Of a stretch of 64,000 nt of DNA, positions 1 to 8,983 are shown piece by piece (position 1 is the stretch's first letter; each line of letters opens with the position of its first letter). Both the position numbers and the translations under genes were made by a program. This DNA is from Hymenobacter lucidus (GTDB taxonomy: Bacteria; Bacteroidota; Bacteroidia; Cytophagales; Hymenobacteraceae): assembly GCF_020447265.1 (NCBI RefSeq), contig NZ_JAJADR010000002.1, positions 186,001 through 250,000 on the forward strand. Direction: 5' to 3'. A model generated the notes under the pieces. The model saw only the letters and a program-made list of their open reading frames with translations. It had not been told where the DNA came from and did not search any database.

Positions 1-1213
1 CGATGTCGGCCCGGATGGGCGTCGGGTTGTGGCGCAGCTGCTCCACCATGTCGTGGAGGCTGTTTTCCTTGCCGGTTTCGGCCACCAGCTTTTCCAGCAG
101 CGCCACGGCTTCGTCGCGCTCCTGCTTGATGGGGTTGAAGAACGAATCCCAGGCGGCCACGCGGGCCTTTTTCACCACATCCTTGGTTTCGTTCTCAATC
201 TGGTCGAGCTCCTCGGCGGTGGCGTGTCCCTCGGCCAGCAGCCACTCGCGCATCTTGCGCAGGCAGTCGTGCTCTTCTTCCCAGCCCAGGCGCTCCTTGC
301 TCTTGTAGCGCTCGTGAGAGCCGGAAGTGGAATGGCCCTGGGGCTGGGTAACTTCGGTCACGTGAATGAGCACCGGCACATGCTCGCGGCGGCACACCTC
401 GGCGGCCCGCAGGTAGGTATCAACCAAAGCCGGGTAGTCCCAGCCTTTGACCACGAAAATCTCGAAGCCCTGCTCGCCCGGCGCGTTGCGCTGGAAGCCG
501 GCCAGAATCTCGCTGATGCTTTGCTTGGTGGTTTGGTACTCGGCGGGTACCGAAATGCCGTAGTGGTCGTCCCACACGCTCACCAGCATCGGAATCTGGA
601 GCACGCCGGCGGCGTTGATGGCCTCAAAGAACATGCCTTCCGAGGTGCTGGCGTTGCCGATAGTACCGAAAGCCACTTCGTTACCATTCACCGAAAACTG
701 CGTCAATTCGTGCAGCTCAGGGTTTTGGCGGTAGAGCTTGGAGGCGTAGGCCAGGCCTACTAGGCGGGGCATCTGGGCCGCCGTCGGCGAGACGTCGGCC
801 GAGGAGTTTTTCAGCTCCGCCAGGTTTTTGAAGTTGCCGTCTTCGTCCAGCAAACGGGTGGCGAAGTGGCCGTTCATGGCGCGGCCGGCGGTGGCGGGCT
901 CCGCTTCCACGTCGGGGTTGGCGTAGAGCTGGGCAAAGTACTGCTGCAGGGTCAGCTCACCGGCAGCAAACATGAACGTCTGGTCGCGGTAGTAGCCGGC
1001 GCGGAAGTCGCCGGGCTGGAAGGCGCGGGCCATGGCCAGCTGGGGCAGCTCTTTGCCGTCGCCGAAAATGCCGAATTTGGCCTTGCCCATGAATACTTCC
1101 TTACGGCCGGCCAGGGAGGCCTGCCGGCTTTCCCAGCCCAGCCGGTAGTCGCGGAGCAATTCTTCTTTGCTAAGGGCGGCAGCAGCCGCTACGAGAGGTT
1201 CAGCAGTGGGCAT
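1..1213 (-). CDS. 2-oxoacid dehydrogenase E1 (alpha part), C-terminal end outside window
   Basis: Thiamine-diphosphate-dependent E1 component that decarboxylates a 2-oxoacid and passes the acyl group to the lipoyl E2; in Bacteroidota this is often one fused alpha-beta chain, probably acting on branched-chain oxoacids. About 404 residues are visible from the ATG at 1213 (MPTAEPLVAAAAALSKEELL); the frame runs open off the left edge. Seen: YYRDQT, typical of E1 alpha, and a TDP-binding stretch with GNASTSEGMFFEAINAAG followed by SVWDDHYGIS. The GHSTSGSHERYKSKE stretch resembles the regulatory phospho-loop region of alpha subunits. Whether the beta half is fused cannot be seen here. A TACTTTTG box lies 74 bp upstream. 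Exact substrate is not determined. Confidence 0.88.
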   Translation of the reverse strand, partial: MPTAEPLVAAAAALSKEELLRDYRLGWESRQASLAGRKEVFMGKAKFGIFGDGKELPQLAMARAFQPGDFRAGYYRDQTFMFAAGELTLQQYFAQLYANPDVEAEPATAGRAMNGHFATRLLDEDGNFKNLAELKNSSADVSPTAAQMPRLVGLAYASKLYRQNPELHELTQFSVNGNEVAFGTIGNASTSEGMFFEAINAAGVLQIPMLVSVWDDHYGISVPAEYQTTKQSISEILAGFQRNAPGEQGFEIFVVKGWDYPALVDTYLRAAEVCRREHVPVLIHVTEVTQPQGHSTSGSHERYKSKERLGWEEEHDCLRKMREWLLAEGHATAEELDQIENETKDVVKKARVAAWDSFFNPIKQERDEAVALLEKLVAETGKENSLHDMVEQLRHNPTPIRADI

Positions 1214-1286
1214 ATCAACGGGAAAGTAGGCGGGAAGTATAGGGCAAAAAAGCGGGGTGGGAACGGGTGACTACCGAAGCAGCGCC

Positions 1287-1294
1287 CAAAAGTA
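1287..1294 (-). promoter_or_regulatory. Putative Bacteroidota -7 box for the E1 gene
   Basis: TACTTTTG on the minus strand matches TAnnTTTG, 74 bp before the E1 start codon. No good TTTG -33 box was seen at the expected spacing. Confidence 0.4.
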
Positions 1295-1361
1295 CGGATT
1301 TGGGCGGCAGCTTTCACGAAGCGGGTTTCCCGCACGGGTACGGATGGGGCAGGTTTTTGTC

Positions 1362-1369
1362 TATCTTTG
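1362..1369 (+). promoter_or_regulatory. Putative -7 box for the DUF1573 gene
   Basis: TATCTTTG matches TAnnTTTG exactly and lies 60 bp before the ATG at 1429, which supports that start over an upstream in-frame codon at 1267. No clear -33 box. Confidence 0.5.
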
Positions 1370-1428
1370 GGTTGCAGGCGCCTGTGGGGCTGTCTGTTTG
1401 TGTCTTGCTAATTCCTTATCTACCGCTT

Positions 1429-2211
1429 ATGAAAAACCTTGCCTCCCTTTTCCTGGCCCTCGTGCTGGGCTTAGCGCAGCTCGGCGCGCGCGCCCAGGGC
1501 GTCATGACGTTCGAGAAAGAGCTCCACGACTTCGGCAACGTGGCCGAGGGCACCATGGCCACGCACGAGTTCAAGTTCAAGAACACTGGCAACCAGCCCA
1601 TCATCATTGCCAACGTGCAGGCCAGCTGCGGCTGCACCACCCCCGACTGGACCAAAACCCCAGTAATGCCCGGCAAGAACGGCATCATTAAGGCCATGTA
1701 CAGCAGCTCGGGCCGCCCCGGTATTTTCAACAAAACCGTGACGGTAACCAGCAATGCCACCACGCCCAGCGCGGTACTCACCATCAAGGGCAATGTGCTG
1801 AACAAGGATGAAGTGAAGTCGACGCTGACGCCGGCCCAGCTGGCCCAGTCGCCCCGCGTGGTGCTGGACCGCACCAGCCACGACTTCGGCAAGATGGAAG
1901 CCGGCCAGCAGCCGGTGGTGCGCTTCACGGTGAAGAATACCGGCAAGCAGGATCTGGTGCTGGGTATGCTATCCTCGACCTGCAACTGCGTGGGCTACAA
2001 AGCCACCCCCACGCCCATCAAGCCCGGCCAGAGCAGCGTGGTAGAGCTGATTTACGCCCAGCGCCAGGTGGGTAAAATGAGCGACGTGGTGACCATCAGC
2101 TCCAACGACCTGAACGGCGACACTAAGCTGACTTTGACGGCCAATGTGGTGCGCGACCTGAACGCGGCCAGCATGGTGAAGGAGAGCGGCGTGGCCGTTC
2201 CTTTTAAATAG
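1429..2211 (+). CDS. Exported DUF1573 two-repeat protein
   Basis: 260-residue exported protein of unknown role. The ATG at 1429 gives a clean signal peptide (MKNLASLFLALVLGLAQLGA, cleavage after ARA). An earlier in-frame GTG/ATG-like start at 1267 would add 54 residues that destroy the signal peptide and lie upstream of the promoter box. Two Ig-like DUF1573 repeats are visible. The first starts at VMTFEKELHDFGNVAEG and the second at VVLDRTSHDFGKMEAG; each carries a two-cysteine motif (SCGC near residue 65, TCNC near residue 185). DUF1573 proteins are common in Bacteroidota and are usually secreted; their ligand is not known. It stands alone between a divergent E1 gene and a terminator. Confidence 0.85.
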   Translation: MKNLASLFLALVLGLAQLGARAQGVMTFEKELHDFGNVAEGTMATHEFKFKNTGNQPIIIANVQASCGCTTPDWTKTPVMPGKNGIIKAMYSSSGRPGIFNKTVTVTSNATTPSAVLTIKGNVLNKDEVKSTLTPAQLAQSPRVVLDRTSHDFGKMEAGQQPVVRFTVKNTGKQDLVLGMLSSTCNCVGYKATPTPIKPGQSSVVELIYAQRQVGKMSDVVTISSNDLNGDTKLTLTANVVRDLNAASMVKESGVAVPFK

Positions 2212-2300
2212 GCCCTATTTCGTCTGTCATTCTTCATCTGGCGTACGCCCTTGCGAAGGACTTCCTCTCCTACCCCACTGACGTTTCTGTCAACATACGA

Positions 2301-2336
2301 AAGCCCTTTACCAGCCGCTGGTGAAGGGCTTTTTCG
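2301..2336 (+). terminator. Intrinsic terminator after the DUF1573 gene
   Basis: 15-bp stem (AAGCCCTTTACCAGC with its complement, one G-T pair) followed by TTTTT. It sits in a 349-bp gap (2212-2560) that otherwise holds only a decayed inverted repeat (GAAGGACTTCCTC at about 2254 against GAGGAAGGTCCTTC at about 2362) and the ald promoter. Confidence 0.8.
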
Positions 2337-2501
2337 TGTTTAATAAGCTTTGTCACTCAGATGAGGAAGGTCCTTCACTCTATGCCTTTCCTCTCAGGCT
2401 GACAGGCGTGAAAAACTCTTAGCGAACAGAATAGCTGCAACCCGCTGGAACCTTCCTTGTCAATAGCCGCATTTTACACCCACGAAGCCGGCTTCTCTTT
2501 G

Positions 2502-2509
2502 TATCTTTG
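2502..2509 (+). promoter_or_regulatory. Putative -7 box for ald
   Basis: TATCTTTG, an exact TAnnTTTG match, 52 bp before the ald ATG at 2561. The same octamer serves the DUF1573 gene. No convincing -33 TTTG. Confidence 0.5.
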
Positions 2510-2560
2510 CGGCCGTTTTCAGCTAGTATCTCTCCCCACCTCCACCTCTTAGTTTCTGCC

Positions 2561-3688
2561 ATGATCATCGGCGTACCGAAAGAAATCAAAAACAACGAAA
2601 ACCGCGTTGGCCTCACCCCAGCTGGCATTGCCGAATTCCGCAAGCACGGTCACGACGTGTATGTGCAGGCCACGGCCGGCGAAGGCAGCGGTTTCGCTGA
2701 TGCTGAGTACGAGCAGGCCGGCGCTACCATCCTCCCTACCATTGAGGATGTGTATGCCAAAGCCGAAATGATTGTGAAGGTGAAGGAGCCGATTGCCTCG
2801 GAATATCCCCTCATCAAGGAAAACCAGCTGCTCTTCACCTACTTCCACTTTGCCAGCGGCGAAGAGCTGACCCACGCTATGATTGAGCGCAAGGCTGTGT
2901 GCCTTGCCTACGAAACCGTGGAGCTGCCCTCGCGCGCCCTGCCCCTGCTCATTCCGATGAGCGAAGTGGCCGGCCGCATGGCTCCGCAGGAAGGTGCTAA
3001 ATACCTGGAGAAGCCACTGAAAGGCCGTGGCATTCTGCTCGGCGGCGTGCCCGGCGTGAAGCCCGCCCACGTGCTGGTGCTCGGCGCCGGTATCGTTGGT
3101 ACGCAGGCGGCTAAAATTGCTGCCGGCCTCGGTGCCCAGGTTACCATCATGGATATCAGCCTGAACCGCCTGCGTGAGCTCGACGACTTCATGCCCAAGA
3201 ACGTGGTAACGCAGTACTCGAACGAATACAACATCCGCGAAGCCATCAAAACCGCCGACCTCATCGTGGGCGCCGTGCTGATTCCCGGTGCCAAAGCGCC
3301 CCACCTCATCACCCGCGACATGCTCAAGACCATGCGCCCCGGCACGGTAGTCGTGGACGTAGCGGTAGACCAGGGTGGCTGCATCGAAACCTGCAAGCCG
3401 ACCACCCACGAAAACCCGACCTTCATCATCGACGACGTAGTACACTACTGCGTGGCCAACATGCCGGGTGCCGTGCCTTATACCTCTACCCTGGCCCTGA
3501 CCAATGCCACGCTGCCCTACGCCGTGAAGCTGGCCAACCTGGGCTGGCAGGAAGCCTGCCGCCGCGACGAGGCCCTGCGCCTCGGCCTGAACGTGGTGCA
3601 CGGCGAAGTAGTGTACAAAGGCGTAGCCGATGCCTGGAATCTGCCGCTGGTAAGCGTGGATTCGGTGCTGGAAGCGGCCCACGCTTAA
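2561..3688 (+). CDS. ald: Alanine dehydrogenase
   Basis: Cytoplasmic NAD-dependent enzyme interconverting L-alanine and pyruvate plus ammonia. 375 residues, close to the family norm of about 371. Key residues are visible at the positions known from Mycobacterium tuberculosis Ald: Lys75 (in KVKEP), His96 (in FTYFHF) and Asp270 (in VVVDVAVD). The NAD-binding glycine motif GAGIVG is at residues 175-180. The start at 2561 gives the standard [18 protein letters not shown]-terminus; an upstream in-frame codon at 2507 overlaps the promoter box and was rejected. Monocistronic: promoter at 2502 and strong terminator at 3705. Confidence 0.97.
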   Translation: MIIGVPKEIKNNENRVGLTPAGIAEFRKHGHDVYVQATAGEGSGFADAEYEQAGATILPTIEDVYAKAEMIVKVKEPIASEYPLIKENQLLFTYFHFASGEELTHAMIERKAVCLAYETVELPSRALPLLIPMSEVAGRMAPQEGAKYLEKPLKGRGILLGGVPGVKPAHVLVLGAGIVGTQAAKIAAGLGAQVTIMDISLNRLRELDDFMPKNVVTQYSNEYNIREAIKTADLIVGAVLIPGAKAPHLITRDMLKTMRPGTVVVDVAVDQGGCIETCKPTTHENPTFIIDDVVHYCVANMPGAVPYTSTLALTNATLPYAVKLANLGWQEACRRDEALRLGLNVVHGEVVYKGVADAWNLPLVSVDSVLEAAHA

Positions 3689-3704
3689 GCTCATTCTCAA
3701 GTTG

Positions 3705-3743
3705 AAAAAGCCTTCCCGACCTGACCGTCGGGAAGGCTTTTTT
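3705..3743 (+). terminator. Intrinsic terminator of ald
   Basis: Perfect stem AAAAAGCCTTCCCGAC with its complement, 6-nt loop, T-run. The next gene starts 13 bp later, so its promoter must lie within or before this hairpin, or some read-through occurs. Confidence 0.9.
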
Positions 3744-3755
3744 GTAACGGACTCC

Positions 3756-4358
3756 ATGAAAGGAATTTTGTATACCGGCGGCGAGCTGACCGACCTCGTC
3801 AGCTTTGCCCGCCTTCCCTCCTATTTACAGGCGTTTTTGCGCGAGCAAAATGGCGTGGTGGCCTACTTCGGCGGGCTCCACATCCGGGGCTGCGTGAGTG
3901 AGCCGGCTTGGCACTCTTTGCACGCGGCCTGGCAGGGCGACGCGGCCTTCTGGCGCACCTACGACGAGGTGCAGGAAACCGATATTCCCTTTGCCCAGGA
4001 CTGCGTGGGCAACCAGTTCCTCTTGCGCGGCGACGCGGTACTGTTTCTCGACACTGAAACCGGTGAGCTAGCTGATCTGGAAGTCGACTTCAAGCACTTT
4101 CTGTTTGGGGTCGAGAAGTTTCCGCTCGATGCGCTGGGTATGGAGCCGCTACGCGGGTTTCAGCAGCGGGGCGGGGCCTTGCAGCCCGGCGAGCTGCTAA
4201 GTTTGTACCCGCCGCTCTGCATTGCCGCTACCGACCAGAAGCCGCGCGTGAAGCCCCAGTCGGTGGCCGAGCGGCTGGCGTGGCTGGCCGATTTCTACCG
4301 CCAGATCAAGGACCTGCCCAGCGGGCAGCGCATTCACCTCAAGCCGAGTCAGGACTAA
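3756..4358 (+). CDS. SUKH (SMI1/KNR4)-like protein
   Basis: 200-residue soluble protein, not firmly recognised. The ATG at 3756 follows the ald terminator directly; an in-frame codon at 3702 would begin inside the hairpin and was rejected. The layout fits SMI1/KNR4 (SUKH) proteins: an N-terminal helix with LPSYLQAFLREQNGVVAYFGG, then NQFLLRGDAVLFLDTETGEL and DFKHFLFG, matching the usual series of aromatic/Gly and hydrophobic beta-strand motifs. SUKH proteins include toxin-immunity proteins and other binding modules, but no toxin gene lies next to it. The downstream LtaS-like gene begins 15 bp later on the same strand, suggesting co-transcription. Confidence 0.6.
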   Translation: MKGILYTGGELTDLVSFARLPSYLQAFLREQNGVVAYFGGLHIRGCVSEPAWHSLHAAWQGDAAFWRTYDEVQETDIPFAQDCVGNQFLLRGDAVLFLDTETGELADLEVDFKHFLFGVEKFPLDALGMEPLRGFQQRGGALQPGELLSLYPPLCIAATDQKPRVKPQSVAERLAWLADFYRQIKDLPSGQRIHLKPSQD

Positions 4359-4373
4359 CGCTTTTTCGCCCGC

Positions 4374-6275
4374 ATGATTCCCCCGTTGTTGCGTTTGCTG
4401 CTGCGCCGCCTGTTGCTGCTGATGGGTGCTTACCTGTGCCTGCGCGCCGGTTTTTTCCTGGCCAATCGGGCGGCGTTTCAGGAGGCTGATTTCACGCAGG
4501 TAGTGTTGGCGTTTGGGCACGGCTTCCGCTTCGATATCTCGGCCATTCTGCTGCAAAACGTACTATTCCTGCTGCTCTCGTTGGTGCCGGCTTTCGGTCT
4601 AGGCTGGCAACGGTTTCTGCGCGGCGTATACCTCGTGTTCAATGCCCCGGCGCTGGCTATCAACATCATCGACAGCGAGTATTTCAAGTTCATTGGGCGG
4701 CGCACCAGCGACGAGCTGTTTACCATCACCGGCGACATTGAGCGGCAGGCCGGGCAACTGGTGGGCCACTACTGGTTTTTGCTGATTCCCTTCGGCGTGC
4801 TGTTTGGGCTGCTGTGGTATTTCTACCCCATGCCCACGGCTCAGGATGCTGCTTATTACACCCAAGAGCCGCGTACCATCCGGCGCTTTGCCCGGTACGC
4901 GCTGGAAATTGTGGGGCTGGCTATTCTCACGGTACTCGGCATTCGGGGCGGGCTGCAGCTCAAGCCTTTGCGCACCGGTCACGCCTTTATGCAGACGCCC
5001 CCGATTCTGGGCCACGTGGTGCTAAACAGTACCTTCACCTTCCAGAAAAGCTTTGGTTACCGGCCGGTAGAACGGCGGCACTACTTCACCTCGCCCGCCG
5101 CGCTGCGCACGGCTCTGGCCATCCACAAGCCCGCGCCCCGGCCCGGCGCGCCCCGCGACAACGTGGTGATTCTGCTCGTTGAGAGCTTTGCCTCGGAGTA
5201 CAACGGCATCGAAAACGGGGGCAAAGGCTACACGCCCTTTTTCGATTCGCTGGCCACGCAGGGGCTGCTCTTCCGCGACCATTATGCCAACGGCCGCCGC
5301 TCCATCGAGTCGTTGCCGGCGGTGTTGGCCGGGCTGCCGGGCCTGATGGAAAGCCCCTTTATCACCTCCAATTTCCAGACCGACGAGCTGCACGGTCTGG
5401 GTGAGCTACTAAGCCACCACGGCTACGCCACATCGGTATTTCACGGCGCGGAAAATGGCACGATGGGCTTCAACACCTTCAGCGGTATTGCCGGCATGCA
5501 GCGCTACTACGGCCTAAACGAATACCCCGGCGGCGCCAAAAGCCCGGACTACGACGGGCATTGGGGCATTTTCGACGAGCCCTACCTGCGCTATTTTGCC
5601 CACCAGCTAGGCCAGCAGAAGGAGCCGTTTCTGTCCACCGTCTTCACCCTCACTTCGCACGAGCCCTTTCCGGTGCCGGCCAAGTACAAGGGTAAATTTG
5701 CGCCTGGTCAACTGCCTATTCACGCCTCTATTGGGTATACCGACTTCGCGCTACGCCAGTTTTTCAAAGAGGCCGCCAAACAGCCCTGGTACGGCCGCAC
5801 GCTGTTTATCCTGCTGGCCGACCACACCTCCCAAACCCTGCGGCCCGAGTACCAGAACGTGCTGGGCAGTTTCAAAACACCGCTGCTGCTTTTCCACCCC
5901 GGCCGGGCGCTGCCCGCCGCCGATGTGCACCGCATCACCCAGCAGGCCGACGTAACGGCGTCCGTCGTCGATTATCTGGGTTTCGCGGCCGATGCGCCAC
6001 TGCTGCCCTTCGGCTATTCCGTGTTCGATAGCACCACCACCGGCCGGGCTATCTTCCTGCGCGACAACTCCCACTTTCTGGTGCATCAGGACTTCGTGAC
6101 CGAACTGACGGCTACCAACCAGTTGCGGCTCTACCCCTACCAGACGCACAGCATGCCGGCCGAACCACTCAAAAACCCCGACCCGCGGAAGCTAAAACAG
6201 TACGGCGACGAACTCAAGGCTTGCCTGCAGCTCTTCACCAACGGCCTGCTCGACAACTCGCTCTACAAGCATTAG
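4374..6275 (+). CDS. LTA synthase-family membrane sulfatase-fold protein
   Basis: 633-residue inner-membrane protein of the LtaS/phosphoglycerol transferase type. The N-terminal third is hydrophobic with about five membrane segments; the C-terminal part is a sulfatase-fold domain facing the periplasm. Seen: NVVILLVESFASEYNG (metal-binding strand with conserved ESF), NGRRSIESLPAVLAGLP (nucleophile loop, Ser where Gram-positive LtaS has Thr), SVFHGAENGTMGFNTFSG, and LADHTSQ near residue 480 (DH metal ligands). Family members transfer phosphoglycerol or phosphoethanolamine-type groups. Bacteroidota make no classical lipoteichoic acid, so the substrate here is probably another envelope glycan or lipid (inference). 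It converges on the response regulator gene 15 bp downstream, with no hairpin seen between them. Confidence 0.85.
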   Translation: MIPPLLRLLLRRLLLLMGAYLCLRAGFFLANRAAFQEADFTQVVLAFGHGFRFDISAILLQNVLFLLLSLVPAFGLGWQRFLRGVYLVFNAPALAINIIDSEYFKFIGRRTSDELFTITGDIERQAGQLVGHYWFLLIPFGVLFGLLWYFYPMPTAQDAAYYTQEPRTIRRFARYALEIVGLAILTVLGIRGGLQLKPLRTGHAFMQTPPILGHVVLNSTFTFQKSFGYRPVERRHYFTSPAALRTALAIHKPAPRPGAPRDNVVILLVESFASEYNGIENGGKGYTPFFDSLATQGLLFRDHYANGRRSIESLPAVLAGLPGLMESPFITSNFQTDELHGLGELLSHHGYATSVFHGAENGTMGFNTFSGIAGMQRYYGLNEYPGGAKSPDYDGHWGIFDEPYLRYFAHQLGQQKEPFLSTVFTLTSHEPFPVPAKYKGKFAPGQLPIHASIGYTDFALRQFFKEAAKQPWYGRTLFILLADHTSQTLRPEYQNVLGSFKTPLLLFHPGRALPAADVHRITQQADVTASVVDYLGFAADAPLLPFGYSVFDSTTTGRAIFLRDNSHFLVHQDFVTELTATNQLRLYPYQTHSMPAEPLKNPDPRKLKQYGDELKACLQLFTNGLLDNSLYKH

Positions 6276-6290
6276 CCCAGAGCAGGATGG

Positions 6291-6692
6291 CTACTCGTCG
6301 GCCATATCATCCACCATCTGCGACTGAATGGCCCGGATTTCCTCACTGTCGATGGGCTTGTGAATCAGTCCCGAAACCAGGTCGTACTCCCTGGATTTCT
6401 CCAGATCGGCCAGCGCCAACGACGAGGTGAGAATGTAGATGTGGCAGCGGCCCAGCAGCTCATCCTCGTATGGAGCCAGCGCATCCAGAAACTGCCAGCC
6501 GTTCATGCTGGGCATATTCAGGTCCAGAAATACGACGCTGGGCAGCTCCCGGTCCTTTTCATTGACCAGGGTTTCCAGGGCTTCCTTGGCCGACTGGAAG
6601 GTGCAGATGGAATTCGAAAACCCTTCTGCCCGCAACAGCTGCTCGGTGAGGTACACCCCGAGGTCGTCGTCGTCAATCAGGTAGGTTTTCAT
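6291..6692 (-). CDS. Single-domain response regulator (receiver only)
   Basis: 133-residue CheY-like receiver with no output domain. Asp57 in VVFLDLNMP is the phospho-acceptor, the acidic cluster is DDDD at 7-10, Thr89/Ser90 switch region in ILTSS, and Lys112 in HKP. The ATG at 6692 is chosen because MKTYLIDDDD is the normal receiver N-terminus; it lies 20 nt inside the upstream kinase gene, so translation is probably coupled. The kinase is its likely phosphodonor; the output partner is unknown. Confidence 0.92.
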   Translation of the reverse strand: MKTYLIDDDDLGVYLTEQLLRAEGFSNSICTFQSAKEALETLVNEKDRELPSVVFLDLNMPSMNGWQFLDALAPYEDELLGRCHIYILTSSLALADLEKSREYDLVSGLIHKPIDSEEIRAIQSQMVDDMADE

Positions 6693-8229
6693 GGGCATGT
6701 TGACCAAAATAGAGAATAAATTCGGTTCCCTCGTCCACTTGGCTTCGCACACTGATCTGCCCGTGCATGGATTCTACGTGGGCTTTTACCAGAAACAACC
6801 CAATGCCGCGCCCTTGCTGGTCGGGGTGAAAGCGGCGGTATAGCTGAAAGACATCCTTGCCCGCTCCCTCTTGGTCGAAGCCCGAGCCATTGTCGCGGAA
6901 GACGATGGTAACGCCCCGCTGCGGGTCGGCTTGGGCCGTAATAGTAACTCGCAACGTACGGGCCGTTGAGCGGTATTTTATGGCGTTAGCCAGCAGATTG
7001 TCGAAGATACTGTGCAGGTACACCCGACTACCGGCAATACGCAGCCCGGCGGGAATAACGCATGTTACCTGGCCTCCGCAGGCCGTCAACTCCGGCTGGG
7101 CGTGGGCCACCGCCTGCTGACATACTTCGGCCACGGCCACTGCCTCAGAATGGGTATCGTCGGGCTGGTTGCGGATAGCCAGAATCGTGTTGACATCCGT
7201 TAGTACATCATCAAGACGAGTTACGCTGGTGCGCAGGTTTTTGAGCGACGTGGCAAACACCTCCGACTCCTTGTCAACGCGGGTCAGCAAATCGGCAAAG
7301 CCCAGCGCATTGGCCAGTGGGGCCCTTAGATTGTGGGAAATGATGTAGGCACACTGCTGTAGGTAGGCATTCTGGCGCACCAGCTGCTCGGCCAGTAGCC
7401 GCTGCTGCTGCTCGGCAGCTTTGCGAGCCGTAATATCCTGCATGGCCCCAATCATACGTACCGGCTGGCCCTGGGCGTCGCGCAGAATGTAGCCCCGGTC
7501 GAAGACCACCGCGCTGGAGCCATCAGCCCGCACGAAGCGGTATTCTTCCTGCCAGAACGAGCCCCGCGACTCGTAGGCCACCCGCCGCAGGCCCGCCACG
7601 CAGTGGTCTTTATCGTCGGGGTGTACATTGTCGGCCCAGGTGGCAAAGGGCGCGGGGTTTTGCTCTAGCCGGTGGCCAAACAGCGCCTCAAACCCTTCAC
7701 CCCAGTACAATGTGTCGGCTGCTACATTCCAGTCGTAGAGGGCGTCGGTAGTGGCTTTCAGGGCGTAGTGAAATCGCTCGTTGCTGATGCGCAGCTCCTC
7801 TTCTGCTCTTTTCTGGGCCGTCAGGTCGTGCACCACGCCCACCAGCTGGCGGCAGTTGCCAGCCTCGTCGAGCACGGGCATTACACTGACTTCCCCCGTC
7901 ACCCGGCCGGTAGGATAATCTGAAACCTCTACCCATGCCACCCGCTGCCGAGTCTTAATTGCTTCCTGGTATTTCTGCAGCACCAAGCTCAGAGAAGGCT
8001 CGGGAATAATATCCTGGACGTAGCTGCCTACCACTTTTTCCACCGGCAGCCCCGTGGTAGTGCGAAATGCTTTGTTCACAAAAATGAACCGGTAACGACC
8101 ATCAGATTCTACGCTGAGCACAAACGTCACGTCGGCAATAGCGTCGAAAATAACGGGCAGGTGCAGTTCGCGCTCCACCCAGGCCTTGGTGGCTTCTGCC
8201 GACGAATTATCAGGAGGTATCATACCCAT
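6673..8229 (-). CDS. PAS-domain sensor histidine kinase
   Basis: About 518-residue soluble hybridless kinase with no membrane segment, so it senses a cytoplasmic signal. Two PAS/PAC modules occupy roughly residues 25-140 and 155-275, the latter ending QDITARKAAEQQ. A dimerisation helix follows with His299 in ISHNLRAPLANALG, a HisKA variant common in Bacteroidota. The HATPase domain shows NLLANAIKYRS, DNGSGFD and GRGIGLFLVK. Start: ATG at 8229 (MGMIPPDN) or 8223; an upstream GTG at 8277 gives 16 extra residues with no conserved feature. Its 3' end overlaps the receiver gene by 20 nt, a kinase-regulator pair. Confidence 0.9.
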   Translation of the reverse strand: MGMIPPDNSSAEATKAWVERELHLPVIFDAIADVTFVLSVESDGRYRFIFVNKAFRTTTGLPVEKVVGSYVQDIIPEPSLSLVLQKYQEAIKTRQRVAWVEVSDYPTGRVTGEVSVMPVLDEAGNCRQLVGVVHDLTAQKRAEEELRISNERFHYALKATTDALYDWNVAADTLYWGEGFEALFGHRLEQNPAPFATWADNVHPDDKDHCVAGLRRVAYESRGSFWQEEYRFVRADGSSAVVFDRGYILRDAQGQPVRMIGAMQDITARKAAEQQQRLLAEQLVRQNAYLQQCAYIISHNLRAPLANALGFADLLTRVDKESEVFATSLKNLRTSVTRLDDVLTDVNTILAIRNQPDDTHSEAVAVAEVCQQAVAHAQPELTACGGQVTCVIPAGLRIAGSRVYLHSIFDNLLANAIKYRSTARTLRVTITAQADPQRGVTIVFRDNGSGFDQEGAGKDVFQLYRRFHPDQQGRGIGLFLVKAHVESMHGQISVRSQVDEGTEFILYFGQHAHENLPD

Positions 8230-8430
8230 ACAGATGAGAGCTTTGAGTTCAGTTGGCGCTGTTTTCCGGGTATACACAGCCGGGCCACATCGTGCTTACC
8301 ACGGCAACTGCTGGCTGCCAAAGTGGAAATTGACACGGCCAGTCATTGCATTTTAAAAACAATATATTAAATAAATTAAGCAAACACAGCCCAGCTTGTC
8401 TTTACTGTCTACCCTGCATTACAAAACTTC

Positions 8431-8889
8431 TCAATCGGGTAATAAAGCTGCGTAAGGCGGTATTTGGCTGAGCCGCTCATTGGTGCGCTCGGCAAAGTTT
8501 ACCCGCCAGCAGTGGTGCTGCAGCCCGTTGGTAAGCAGCAGCAGAGGTGCGCCAATAGTCAGGTTGTAGGTAGCAGCCTGGTGGGCCGTGGCCGCCGTAA
8601 TGGGCACCGAGGGCCGCTTGCACTCTACCAGCAGCAGGGGCTTCCCGCTGGCATCGAAGGCGCAGATGTCGGTGCGCTTCTGGCGCTGGTTGTAGGCGTG
8701 GCCCCGCTCCAGGCTCAGCAGCCCCTTCGGATAGCCCAGATGGTCAATCAGATAGTGGACTACGTGCTGGCGCACCCATTCTTCGGGCGTCAGCACCACC
8801 TGTTTGCGGCGCAGGATATCCCAGATTAGCAAATTTTCGCCGGATTGGGTAACTTTGTATTCGAAAGGCGGCAGGTTCAGTTCTTGCAT
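8431..8889 (-). CDS. HsdR N-terminal-like PD-(D/E)xK domain protein
   Basis: 152-residue stand-alone domain resembling the N-terminal nuclease part of type I restriction R subunits. Seen: TPEEWVRQHVVHYLIDHLGYPKG (helical entry motif), then RTDICAFD and PLLLVECKRP, which supply the D...ExK catalytic signature. No hsdM, hsdS or helicase part is near, and such orphans are frequent in Bacteroidota, so a restriction role is doubtful; a DNA repair or nuclease role is possible. The ATG at 8889 is preferred over a GTG at 8892. A TACCTTTG box ends only 7 nt before the ATG, so the transcript may be almost leaderless. Confidence 0.82.
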   Translation of the reverse strand: MQELNLPPFEYKVTQSGENLLIWDILRRKQVVLTPEEWVRQHVVHYLIDHLGYPKGLLSLERGHAYNQRQKRTDICAFDASGKPLLLVECKRPSVPITAATAHQAATYNLTIGAPLLLLTNGLQHHCWRVNFAERTNERLSQIPPYAALLPD

Positions 8890-8895
8890 CACCTA

Positions 8896-8903
8896 CAAAG
8901 GTA
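8896..8903 (-). promoter_or_regulatory. Putative -7 box very close to the HsdR-N-like gene
   Basis: TACCTTTG on the minus strand fits TAnnTTTG exactly. The expected start site falls at or within a few bases of the ATG at 8889, implying little or no 5' leader. Confidence 0.4.
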
Positions 8904-8983
8904 CGGCCCGGAGCCTCTGCTACTGCTTTTCATCCGGGTACCGTCGTACACTTGTTCGACGGTTTTTTTGTACCCCACCCGGT

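Noticed and set aside
2549..3757. 402-codon open frame antisense to ald
   Set aside because: High G+C coding DNA leaves antisense frames open; the plus-strand gene is unmistakable alanine dehydrogenase and the antisense product is His/Gly-rich without recognisable domains.
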